A stretch of DNA of 53,596 nucleotides, from contig JAGXTE010000016.1 of NCBI GenBank assembly GCA_018334095.1, positions 1 to 53,596 of the forward strand, in the 5' to 3' direction. Numbering within the stretch: the first letter of the stretch is position 1; every line of letters starts with the position of its first letter. The notes beneath the pieces are model-generated. The model did no database searches and was not told the DNA's origin. It saw only the letters and a program-made list of their open reading frames with translations. The translations under genes and the position numbers were made by a program. This DNA comes from Nitrosarchaeum sp. (lineage in GTDB: Archaea; Thermoproteota; Nitrososphaeria; Nitrososphaerales; Nitrosopumilaceae). Shown piece by piece: positions 16,949 to 24,922 of this stretch.

Positions 16949-17073
16949 GACAAATATCTCTAAAATGGGATTCTTAAACTCATTGCGATGCAACAAAAAA
17001 TAAAAAACAGCAACTCAACACTTGTAATGTTTATTGATTTTCAAATAATTTATCTAGTCATCTTATAATATAT

Positions 17074-17631
17074 GTGAAAATGATTAACAGTATGTTCCTT
17101 AATCTTTATGGAGTATTTTTACAATCAATCCAAAAAATTGATACTCCTACATTGGCAGTAATAATTAGCTCAATTACTGCAACAATATTTGTAATTACAC
17201 TGATTCTAACTTGGAGAAACCTCCGAGAAAATACCAAAGTATCATATTCTCAGTTACTTAGAGGGTTTCACGAGGATCTCACAAATAGACTGGATAAAAA
17301 CTCAATTCTAAAAACTACAGAAGATTGCCACAGATATGCAAATGATTATCTAAACACTGTTGATGAGATTGCATTTTTAGCATTACAGAAAAAAATTCCT
17401 GTAGGCATTGCTCAATATCTTAGCCGGTTCTTTGCATATGGTTTGACAATAATTGATTGGTATGATCATATGATTGGCGAGGATTTCAAAAGAATAGCAA
17501 AAAATAACTGGCCAAATTATTTTATGTATTGCCAAAAACACAGCATAACCCCAAATCCTGACGATAAACTACCAAAAATAATGTTAGATTATAATCAATT
17601 ACGAGATAAAGAATCAAAAACCAATACCTAA
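17074..17631 (+). CDS. Membrane-anchored protein with DUF4760-like helical domain
   Basis: Up to 185 residues. One N-terminal transmembrane helix (about 26-46, LAVIISSITATIFVITLIL) is followed by WRNLRENTKVSYSQLLRGFHEDL and a cytoplasmic helical domain with conserved-looking Trp and Cys. The start is uncertain: GTG at 17074, ATG at 17080 or ATG at 17092; a TATA-like CTTATAATATAT at 17061-17072 favours the last. The pattern resembles small bacterial DUF4760-type proteins, weakly. Confidence 0.65.
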   Translation: MKMINSMFLNLYGVFLQSIQKIDTPTLAVIISSITATIFVITLILTWRNLRENTKVSYSQLLRGFHEDLTNRLDKNSILKTTEDCHRYANDYLNTVDEIAFLALQKKIPVGIAQYLSRFFAYGLTIIDWYDHMIGEDFKRIAKNNWPNYFMYCQKHSITPNPDDKLPKIMLDYNQLRDKESKTNT

Positions 17632-17780
17632 AAATCGTGTTTGAAAATATTCATCAGTTGTTACATTCTTCTTTAGTATATGTGTTCAATAATTTATAAT
17701 TGAAAATAGTCACATGACGCTTTGTAATGGTTATTCTGTAATTACCTGCTTTACTATATCCAAATTACATATGAAGAAAT

Positions 17781-18335
17781 ATGAGTAGTAAATTGACTTC
17801 AATTTCAATAATAAAACAAAAACCGGTTAAAGACAATAAAAAAATCGCACGCACACGCAGACAGCGCGGGTATCAATGGGAAGATACACTGGTAAAAAGA
17901 TTCAACTCTGTAGAGCATTGGAAAGCATTTCGACTAGGGTCACCAAGCATCGCATTGCCAGATGTTTTGGCAGTAAATACTCAATCCAGTATGATTTTTA
18001 GCATAGAGGCAAAGTCTGGAACAAGTACATCACTTCCTGTACCTGCAGATCAGATTGAAAGATGTCAAAAATGGATTACGACATTTGACATATACAAAGA
18101 AAGAAAAGTCATATTGGCATTCAAATTTCTTTCAAAAAAAAGGATTGGACAGGGACTGTATGAAAACAGGGAATTAAGAGAGTTTTACAAGATTTGGGAC
18201 GAGTCAAAAAAAATAACAGATTGCGTTTGTACATACGATGGAGAAATATTTGCAAAAATTGATGGTAAAAGAATAAACCTCAATCTTGAAGAACAAAAGA
18301 TGCCGTTTAAGAATAAACATAGAACTAGTGCCTAA
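17781..18335 (+). CDS. Hjc-like Holliday junction resolvase/PD-(D/E)XK nuclease
   Basis: 184 residues. The archaeal Hjc pattern is clear: RRQRGYQWEDTLVKRF with catalytic E34, SPSIALPDVLAV with D61, and FSIEAKSG with E76-x-K78, completing the PD-(D/E)XK site. A basic N-terminal tail (residues 8-30) and a C-terminal extension of ~60 residues make it longer than typical Hjc (~130 residues). It would resolve four-way DNA junctions. Small unknown genes follow on the same strand. Confidence 0.8.
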   Translation: MSSKLTSISIIKQKPVKDNKKIARTRRQRGYQWEDTLVKRFNSVEHWKAFRLGSPSIALPDVLAVNTQSSMIFSIEAKSGTSTSLPVPADQIERCQKWITTFDIYKERKVILAFKFLSKKRIGQGLYENRELREFYKIWDESKKITDCVCTYDGEIFAKIDGKRINLNLEEQKMPFKNKHRTSA

Positions 18336-18387
18336 CTGGTAAATTTAGCAACATAGCGTTTTTTAATGATTGATGGTAATTCATATC

Positions 18388-18855
18388 ATGACAGAAGATA
18401 GTGTTGAAAAATCACAGTCAGATAATAATGAAAGTGAAATGCAATCAAAATCATTATTGGAGACCGTATCAGAAGCAAAGGCAACAAAATCACGAGTAAG
18501 TTTTGAAGAATTTACGGATGAAAGAACTTTGATTAGTTATGATGCATTTGGAAACAAACAGATGAAGATTAAGGTTTTAGAAGTTTCTGATGAAAACCCT
18601 CCATCAAAGTGGAAGTTTGGGGATCGAGTAAAAGTCAGTAAAATACTAGTCACAATAAAACACCTTTCTTCTCAAGAAGTAGAGGAAGGGGAGTTTGACA
18701 TAGAAGCAATAGAACGCGAATTAGCTGAGAAAAGACACTATACTTCAACAAACAGATGGGTTCCAGCAAACGATATCAAGAACGGTTATGTCTTAGGTTC
18801 AAGACACACCACTTTGATTAGCGATGCAGCAGCTTTGGACTATATTGTATTCTAG
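18388..18855 (+). CDS. Uncharacterised protein with polar N-terminus
   Basis: 155 residues from ATG (MTEDSVEKSQ), preferred over the in-frame ATG at 18370 because TTTTTTAAT at 18360-18368 is placed for a leaderless start here. A disordered, Ser/Glu-rich first ~40 residues precede a compact beta-rich domain (TLISYDAFGNKQMKIKVLEV, KFGDRVKVSKILVTIKHL in part) ending in ALDYIVF. No family recognised. Confidence 0.65.
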   Translation: MTEDSVEKSQSDNNESEMQSKSLLETVSEAKATKSRVSFEEFTDERTLISYDAFGNKQMKIKVLEVSDENPPSKWKFGDRVKVSKILVTIKHLSSQEVEEGEFDIEAIERELAEKRHYTSTNRWVPANDIKNGYVLGSRHTTLISDAAALDYIVF

Positions 18856-18931
18856 TTTGATGAATTGACGCACCAAACATCAACATATTTCAACTAAAAA
18901 CCTTTAAGGAACAGAAATTGAAATCTGAAAT

Positions 18932-19255
18932 ATGATTACTAAGATTATCGAAGTTAATGGAACAGAGTTCAGACTCACATTAACAGATCAAGTAGTAAAT
19001 CATGTAAATAATCTCAAGAGCCTGTATAATGCAGCATATGAGGATCCAGAGAGTTTTGAGGAAGTTAGCGCTGAAATTTCTAGCACCATTAACGATATTG
19101 CAACGGCTGTTGAACCTGAACCTTCAGACAGTGATCTTGATGGGTTAATTCAAGAGATCATAAAAGTAGTTGACAACAAAGCCGCAGAGATGGAAAAAGA
19201 ATTGGAAGGCAAACCGGACAAACCTTCAACAAAAAAACAAAAGTCAAAAAAATAG
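18932..19255 (+). CDS. Uncharacterised small acidic protein
   Basis: 107 residues. An N-terminal beta hairpin (ITKIIEVNGTEFRLTLT) leads into acidic helices (VVNHVNNLKSLYNAAYEDPESFEE) and a Lys-rich tail (TKKQKSKK). No catalytic motif or membrane segment. Family unknown; third gene of a same-strand series after the Hjc-like nuclease. Confidence 0.65.
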   Translation: MITKIIEVNGTEFRLTLTDQVVNHVNNLKSLYNAAYEDPESFEEVSAEISSTINDIATAVEPEPSDSDLDGLIQEIIKVVDNKAAEMEKELEGKPDKPSTKKQKSKK

Positions 19256-19308
19256 GACCATTTGACCTGAAAATCAGAAAAATTTGCAGTATTAGTTATA
19301 TTGTAAAT

Positions 19309-19440
19309 ATGTTATTGAAATGTATGGCAAGTGGTTGTGAATGTGGTATATGTGATCACAGAACAGAAGAGGAATGCAGGAAAAAAGAATGTAAATGCTG
19401 CTTAAATTTCCATGAAAGATCAGGGCCCAAAAGAAAATAG
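19309..19440 (+). CDS. Cys-rich microprotein (43 aa)
   Basis: ATG to TAG encodes 43 residues with nine Cys (C5, C10, C12, C15, then ECRKKECKCC) and His17 and His35, enough to bind two metal ions. The CECGICDH segment recalls small metallothionein- or ferredoxin-like metal sites, but no family is recognised. It converges with a second Cys-rich microprotein 19 nt away. Confidence 0.6.
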   Translation: MLLKCMASGCECGICDHRTEEECRKKECKCCLNFHERSGPKRK

Positions 19441-19459
19441 CAATAAATTATTTTTTAAA

Positions 19460-19567
19460 TCAACTTTTAACATGACAACTGCATTTTTTTGCAATATGGC
19501 GTGAGCATCCAATTAAGCGATGATCCTTACATCCGCATAAAACACATTTTTTGTCTTTTTTTTCCAT
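19460..19567 (-). CDS. Cys/His-rich microprotein (35 aa)
   Basis: 35 residues from ATG with CVLCGC, DHRLIGC, RHIAKKCSCH: six Cys and three His in 35 residues. It begins 4 nt after the stop of the upstream helical gene on the same strand, which argues for a real translated gene. Likely metal-binding; function unknown. Confidence 0.6.
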   Translation of the reverse strand: MEKKDKKCVLCGCKDHRLIGCSRHIAKKCSCHVKS

Positions 19568-19571
19568 GTTT

Positions 19572-19946
19572 TTAGAGCTTATCAAGTATGTACTCTATAT
19601 CATTCATTAATTTTTTATCCGATAATGATTCCATAATTTTTAGTCGCATATTTTTTAATCGATTAGAATCATTAGCATACAATGGAGCCATGGTTTCTAT
19701 CTCCTTTTCAAAAGAATACGTATCAAGATAATGCTCAAACTTTGATTTTAGTTCTGAAAAATCAGATAATGGATTATTTTCGTTATCCGTTTTAGTAATG
19801 AAGACCTGAAAGAACCCCTTTATCTTTGATATTTCTTTTTTAATAGTATCAAGATCACCTGGCTTATCCTCAAGTTTTCCCAGTGTGCTGTATGCAATTT
19901 GGACCTTTTCTAGTATCCCTTTCAAATAGTCATTATAAGTTACCAT
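19572..19946 (-). CDS. Uncharacterised helical protein
   Basis: 124 residues, nearly all predicted alpha-helix (YNDYLKGILEKVQIAYSTLGKL; FSELKSKFEHYLDTYSFEKEI; LKNMRLKIMESLSDKK in parts). No Cys and no membrane segment. Probably a small helical-bundle protein; partner unknown. The following microprotein gene is 4 nt downstream. Confidence 0.6.
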   Translation of the reverse strand: MVTYNDYLKGILEKVQIAYSTLGKLEDKPGDLDTIKKEISKIKGFFQVFITKTDNENNPLSDFSELKSKFEHYLDTYSFEKEIETMAPLYANDSNRLKNMRLKIMESLSDKKLMNDIEYILDKL

Positions 19947-20055
19947 GATTAATTTTTGGTTGCATTGATCTAATCTAAAAGTTTAGAAATCAAATTAATT
20001 CACATTATGAAATTTATTCTTAACTTTAAATTATCACTGATTCCGCTAACTGACA

Positions 20056-21393
20056 ATGCAAGGTGACGCATATCTCAAGTGTATCGACCCTAATTGTGGA
20101 TTAGAATATCCTATAATGAGCACTAACGTAGAATGTGAAAAAGGTCATCTATTAGATGTAAAATATAAAAACAAACCTTCAGATAAACTAAAAAAAACAT
20201 TTTACCAGAGACGAGATTCTCAAGAAAATATATTTAATGAAAGCGGAGTTTGGCGATTCAGAGAACTGCTTAATTTTTGCCAAATAGATACCGAAAATGT
20301 TGCCGAGTGTTCAAAGTACTTGGTTTCACTAGACGGATCAGAGGGGAGACAATCAAAACCTTATCAAATGTCAAAAGCGGCTGAGTTCATAGGGATTTCA
20401 AATAACAGATTATGGTTGCAACCAGAAGGATACAATCCAAGTGGATCATTCAAAGATAATGGAATGGCAACTGCAGTAACACATGCAAAAATGGTTGGAG
20501 CAAAAAAAATTGTTTGCGCATCAACTGGAAATACATCGGCATCTGCTGGCATGTTTGCTGCAAACGAGGGAATCAATTGTGATGTATACATCCCATCAGG
20601 TCAAATCGCTCCAGGTAAACTAAGTCAGGCATATCAATTTGGGGCTCAGATAATTCAGGTAGATGGAAATTTTGATGATGCATTAAAACAATCACTTGAT
20701 GACGCAAAAAATCATAACGGTTACACCGTAAATTCCGTGAATCCATTTAGGATAGAAGGACAAAAAACAATTCCGTTTAGAGCTTTAGAATATTTGAGAT
20801 GGGAAGCTCCTGACTGGATTGTGTATCCGGGTGGCGCACTTGGAAATACATCTAGTTGCGGAAAAGCACTAATGGAGTTATACGAATGGGGATGGATTAA
20901 AAAAATACCAAGAATTGCAGTGATTAATTCTGAAGGTGCAAGCACATTATCTGATTTGTATAATGGAAAATTTGAAGGTGAAGAACTACGTTGGAATAAA
21001 GGAAATACAAATACAGAATTGATTTCGAGATATTATGATCATTTAGACAAAGAGGGCATTAGACCAAAAACTAAAGCTACTGCAATTCAGATTGGAAGAC
21101 CTGCTAATATTCTAAAAGGATTACGTGCGTTAGAGTTTACAAATGGTGTTGTAACAACAGTCTCGGATTCTGAGATGCTAGATGGTATGGCAGTAGTAGG
21201 TTTGAATGGGTTTGATTGTGAAATGGCTTCAGGGGCATCAGTTGTTGGAATTAAAAAATTGATAAATGAAGAAATTATCAAAAAAGATGATGTGGTAGTA
21301 GGTATTCTTACAGGTAGACAAAAAGACGCAATGCTTCCAGTGGAATATCACAATAATCCAAAAAACAAATTTGCGATTCCGCCTAAGAATTAG
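20056..21393 (+). CDS. thrC: Threonine synthase
   Basis: 445 residues. The N-terminal zinc-ribbon (C9, C14, C27, H31) is typical of the archaeal form. PLP fold type II: Lys133 in NPSGSFKDNGM binds PLP, CASTGNTSASAG is the phosphate loop region and GGALGNTSSCG the glycine loop. It converts O-phosphohomoserine to threonine, the substrate of the threonine dehydratase at 7992. Normal length. Confidence 0.93.
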   Translation: MQGDAYLKCIDPNCGLEYPIMSTNVECEKGHLLDVKYKNKPSDKLKKTFYQRRDSQENIFNESGVWRFRELLNFCQIDTENVAECSKYLVSLDGSEGRQSKPYQMSKAAEFIGISNNRLWLQPEGYNPSGSFKDNGMATAVTHAKMVGAKKIVCASTGNTSASAGMFAANEGINCDVYIPSGQIAPGKLSQAYQFGAQIIQVDGNFDDALKQSLDDAKNHNGYTVNSVNPFRIEGQKTIPFRALEYLRWEAPDWIVYPGGALGNTSSCGKALMELYEWGWIKKIPRIAVINSEGASTLSDLYNGKFEGEELRWNKGNTNTELISRYYDHLDKEGIRPKTKATAIQIGRPANILKGLRALEFTNGVVTTVSDSEMLDGMAVVGLNGFDCEMASGASVVGIKKLINEEIIKKDDVVVGILTGRQKDAMLPVEYHNNPKNKFAIPPKN

Positions 21394-21501
21394 CCTCAAT
21401 TAAATAATTTTTTATTATTTGTATTTTTTAGATGTTAATCCTTAAAAGAGGGGTTTACAAAATATTATCAACCAAGAGATGGTGCATAAAAAATAAAATG
21501 A

Positions 21502-21518
21502 AGAACAATTGTTGTTCT
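21502..21518 (+). promoter_or_regulatory. Hairpin AGAACAA-TTG-TTGTTCT upstream of CNNM-type gene
   Basis: A perfect 7-bp stem with a 3-nt loop ends 23 nt before the ATG. A GAGGGATGA ribosome-binding-like sequence follows, so this gene has a leader, unlike many here. The element may be an operator or an RNA hairpin affecting translation; the symmetric core AACAATTGTT also fits a protein-binding site. Confidence 0.35.
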
Positions 21519-21541
21519 AACAAGATTTTACGAGGGATGAA

Positions 21542-22795
21542 ATGGTAGAACTTTGGGTTGAACTTACAGCGTTAGCTGCATTAATTGGATTATCTGGATT
21601 TTTCAGCGGTTTGGAAGTTGCGTTAGTAGGGACTAGAAAGTCAACGGTTAATCAACTACTAAAACAAAAAGTAAAGGGAGCCAATGCACTTCACAAAATA
21701 AAATCTAATCCAGGATGGATGATGGCAAGTGTAAATCTAGGAAATAATATAGTAAATGTAGGATCTTCGGCTTTTGCAACTAGTATTGCGTTAAGAGTAT
21801 TTGGAGATAACGGTCTAGCAATAGCTGTTGGAATTATGACCTTTCTTATTTTGGTATTTGGTGAGATTACTCCAAAAACATATTGTAATGCAAATGCGAC
21901 AAAAGTGGCTCTCAGGTTCGCACCTGTTTTGCTGATTTTTGGATATATGTTTTGGCCAGTTGTTAAAATGTTGGAAATAATTACTGTATCAATAGTAAAA
22001 TTAACTGGAAGTAGTCATCACGGTCCATTAGTCACAGAAGAGGAAATCAGAGGGGTAGTTGAACAAGGATTTGCAGATAAAGCATTAGAAAAAGATGAAA
22101 GTGATTTGGTTCACAGTGCATTAGAGTTTGCCGATACTGTAATTAGATCAGTAATGACACCTCGAACAAAAATGTTCACGCTTCCTGCAAAAATGCTACT
22201 TGTTGATGCTCTTCCTTTAATTAACGAAAATCCGCATTCAAGAATACCTGTTTTTGGAGAATCTCAAGATGACATTGTAGGATTTGTCCATGTAAGAGAC
22301 ATACTAACACACATTGAAAAAGAAGAAAGGATGGTCACACTTGAACAAATTGCAAGAAAGCCAGTATTTGCTTCTCAAGAAAAAATGGTAAGTGCTTTAC
22401 TAAAAGAGATGAAAGGTCGAAAAACACACATGGCAATTGTAATTGATGAACATGGTGGAGTAGAAGGACTTGTCACATTTGAAGATCTAATAGAGGAGAT
22501 AGTGGGAGATATTGAAGATGAAACAGATAATATCCCGCCAAAAGAATTTGAATCAATCGATAAAAATACCATAATTACAAATGGAGACATTGAAATTTAC
22601 AGACTAAATCAAATTTTCAAATCAGAGCTACCTGAAGGAGATGATTATTCTACACTTAACGGGCTTTTACATGAAAGATTACAAGATATTCCTAGAGAAG
22701 GAGATAAACTTGAATTTGAAGATGTTAGAATAGTCGTTGAAAAAGTAATTAAAAACAAACCTGTAAAAATCAGAATAGAAAGAATAAAGAAATAG
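21542..22795 (+). CDS. CNNM/CorC (HlyC) family membrane protein with CBS pair
   Basis: 417 residues. An N-terminal DUF21 membrane domain (about 1-180) shows GFFSGLEVALVGTRKS, NLGNNIVN and GEITPKTYCN, followed by the linker HGPLVTEEEIRGVVEQG. Two CBS motifs follow: VMTPRTKMFTLP...GFVHVRDIL and HMAIVIDEHGGVEGLVTFEDLIEEIVGDI in part. A C-terminal CorC_HlyC domain (about 335-415) completes it. The family acts in Mg2+/Co2+ export or ion homeostasis; the CBS pair binds ATP or AMP. The stop is 2 nt from the convergent GAPDH gene. Confidence 0.92.
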   Translation: MVELWVELTALAALIGLSGFFSGLEVALVGTRKSTVNQLLKQKVKGANALHKIKSNPGWMMASVNLGNNIVNVGSSAFATSIALRVFGDNGLAIAVGIMTFLILVFGEITPKTYCNANATKVALRFAPVLLIFGYMFWPVVKMLEIITVSIVKLTGSSHHGPLVTEEEIRGVVEQGFADKALEKDESDLVHSALEFADTVIRSVMTPRTKMFTLPAKMLLVDALPLINENPHSRIPVFGESQDDIVGFVHVRDILTHIEKEERMVTLEQIARKPVFASQEKMVSALLKEMKGRKTHMAIVIDEHGGVEGLVTFEDLIEEIVGDIEDETDNIPPKEFESIDKNTIITNGDIEIYRLNQIFKSELPEGDDYSTLNGLLHERLQDIPREGDKLEFEDVRIVVEKVIKNKPVKIRIERIKK

Positions 22796-22797
22796 AA

Positions 22798-23850
22798 TTA
22801 ATTTTTTCTTGCAAAATGGGATTCTAGTTTTTGTTTTCTTTCTTTCATGTTAAATATTGATTCCGTGTGAGAAAATGCATCTTTGTATGATTTTCCAAAT
22901 AGCATTGCCTGCATCAACATGTGATTTTCAGGAATAACAATTCCTGTTTGATCATCAGAATACATCATCTGAACAGTATCGCCAATCGATACTGTCATGT
23001 TTGCATGAATGTGAATCATGTTTGTGTCAGTGAAATTAAATCCCATATTTTGGGCATAATCTCTAATGTCTTTTGTTCCCTTTGCTGTCCATAAAATTGC
23101 TACGCCAAATTCGTTTGTAAAAATCTCGTGAATTTTTGAGGGAGTTGGCGCTTTATCACTAAAACGAATATCCATAATGTGAAGATGCATTTGTCTAGTA
23201 GGAACTTTAATTGCACGAACAAATAACGGTGCATCTTTTCCAAAATACATCTTTACATCATCGCCGTGATGAGGTTTTTCAGTCATTTCAATAGTATCAG
23301 TTACTTGTTTGTCTGTTTGTTCAATGTCTGCCCATCTCCTAACTAATGTAACGTCAAATCTAACTAGTCTGTTTGAAAATTTGTTTCTTAACGGTTCTAA
23401 AATGCGTCCCATACCAGTAACATTGCAGCTACCCTGCATGACATGTTTTTTTCCAATTGCTGAGTCATAATTTGCCCTAGAGTTAAACAACAAATCAGAA
23501 ACTGCCTCATCACCCATAGTGGTCTCCCCGCCTTGATAAATCACAGATAGATTTTTTGGATCATAGAGATTCTTCTTATTCTTGTAGCCATGGCCCCCGG
23601 GAGACGCATCAATTACTAGGTCACAGTCATCAAGTGCAGACTCTATGGTTCCAGAAATCTCATAATTTTTAAAATCATTTAATTTTCTTTCTGGCACATA
23701 GACGTTTAACCCACGAGAAATTGCTACATTAACATCATCGTCTGGAGAATACTTTCCAACACCAATTACTGAGATTTCAGGATCATCTTTTAGAAAAGAT
23801 GTAATTCTGCTTCCAATAGAACCATAACCATTAACAAAAACTTTCTTCAT
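22798..23850 (-). CDS. gap: Archaeal type II glyceraldehyde-3-phosphate dehydrogenase
   Basis: 350 residues, within archaeal size. Rossmann motif NGYGSIGSR (7-15); catalytic Cys142 in QGSCNVTGMGR, the archaeal version of the active site; phosphate-binding RRWAD and HHGDDV regions follow. It interconverts glyceraldehyde-3-phosphate and 1,3-bisphosphoglycerate, most likely in the gluconeogenic direction in an autotroph. Archaeal enzymes of this class often accept NADP and NAD; cofactor preference was not resolved. Confidence 0.94.
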   Translation of the reverse strand: MKKVFVNGYGSIGSRITSFLKDDPEISVIGVGKYSPDDDVNVAISRGLNVYVPERKLNDFKNYEISGTIESALDDCDLVIDASPGGHGYKNKKNLYDPKNLSVIYQGGETTMGDEAVSDLLFNSRANYDSAIGKKHVMQGSCNVTGMGRILEPLRNKFSNRLVRFDVTLVRRWADIEQTDKQVTDTIEMTEKPHHGDDVKMYFGKDAPLFVRAIKVPTRQMHLHIMDIRFSDKAPTPSKIHEIFTNEFGVAILWTAKGTKDIRDYAQNMGFNFTDTNMIHIHANMTVSIGDTVQMMYSDDQTGIVIPENHMLMQAMLFGKSYKDAFSHTESIFNMKERKQKLESHFARKN

Positions 23851-23917
23851 ATTTTTTCTAAGAATGACCCATTTATTTAGATTTGACCGTATAATACATC
23901 ATAAAACCATAAAGAAT

Positions 23918-24664
23918 TTACTTTACTTTTAGAATTTGGTGTTCAATTAAGAATTTTAAAGCATTTAATGCCTCTGTTTCAGAAATTTGATTTTTTTCAT
24001 ACCATAAAAAAATATTTTTTATCCAATCTTGATTTTTAGTCATTTCAAAATTAAAATCATTAAGGATATTTTTTTGTGGTAAATGTAACATCTCATCTAC
24101 AATACATACAGAATAATCATCACCTGTGATTCTAAATGCTTCTTTTCTAGCATCTAGTCCAACACCAGTATACACATCAATATGCTTGCCAATAATTGCA
24201 GGACCAACATCATTTGAATTAAATGTAATTTTATTCCAAGGAGAAGGGGAATTAGGTATTGTAATTTTTGAATTCTTTTTTATAATTTTAGGATCCACTG
24301 CAACAGTGCCAATAATCAGCTCATTATCATATGCATCTAAAGGAACAGAATTGAAGTAAAATTTTTGTTCATCCCAACCTAAAAAATCTCCAAAAACTGT
24401 TTTACCCCATCCTTGAATCTTTACTTCATTTAAAAAATCAATTGGAAACCCATACCATTTTCCATCAATATTGATAGGAGTAACATTTGAGGAATATTCA
24501 ATTTCTAAGGGAAGAAAATAACCTGTCACATACCAACCATCAGTACATTCTTCTGTTTGAATTTGCAAAAAATTATCTTGAATTAAAGTCGATTGTGAAA
24601 AAGATACTGGAATAATTGAGATTATAATTAAAACAGCCATCAAGAATCTAACAATAACTTGCAT
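23918..24664 (-). CDS. Secreted 3D-domain (MltA-like) protein with thaumarchaeal C-terminal motif
   Basis: 248 residues with signal peptide (1-23). A 3D domain spans about 115-190, with the three family aspartates D124 (AVDPKIIKKN), D152 and D163 (DVGPAIIGKHIDVYTG). In bacteria this domain is part of lytic transglycosylases cutting peptidoglycan, which this archaeon lacks, so a different glycan or a structural role is likely. The C-terminus (214-247, DWIKNIFLWYEKNQISETEALNALKFLI in part) matches a motif at the end of the secreted deacetylase-like protein nearby. A divergent neighbour encodes the GT2 enzyme. Confidence 0.85.
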   Translation of the reverse strand: MQVIVRFLMAVLIIISIIPVSFSQSTLIQDNFLQIQTEECTDGWYVTGYFLPLEIEYSSNVTPINIDGKWYGFPIDFLNEVKIQGWGKTVFGDFLGWDEQKFYFNSVPLDAYDNELIIGTVAVDPKIIKKNSKITIPNSPSPWNKITFNSNDVGPAIIGKHIDVYTGVGLDARKEAFRITGDDYSVCIVDEMLHLPQKNILNDFNFEMTKNQDWIKNIFLWYEKNQISETEALNALKFLIEHQILKVK

Positions 24665-24922
24665 CAGAATGAACTTAGATAACAGACTTTGTTATTAAAA
24701 ATTATCAAGATCAACATGTAAAGCATTCAAGACATGTGTATGGTATGACGATATTTTTGTTATTTGTGAAAATATTTTTTTATTGCTGAAAAAACTTCTT
24801 AAATGTAGTTTGGATGCAGGCTGCCAAAGAATAAGAGATTAACTAAAAAAATAGACAGTTTAGAGAATAAACATGACAAGTTTACATTTAAGAGCAAAAA
24901 TAGTCCAAACAAATTAACAGAA

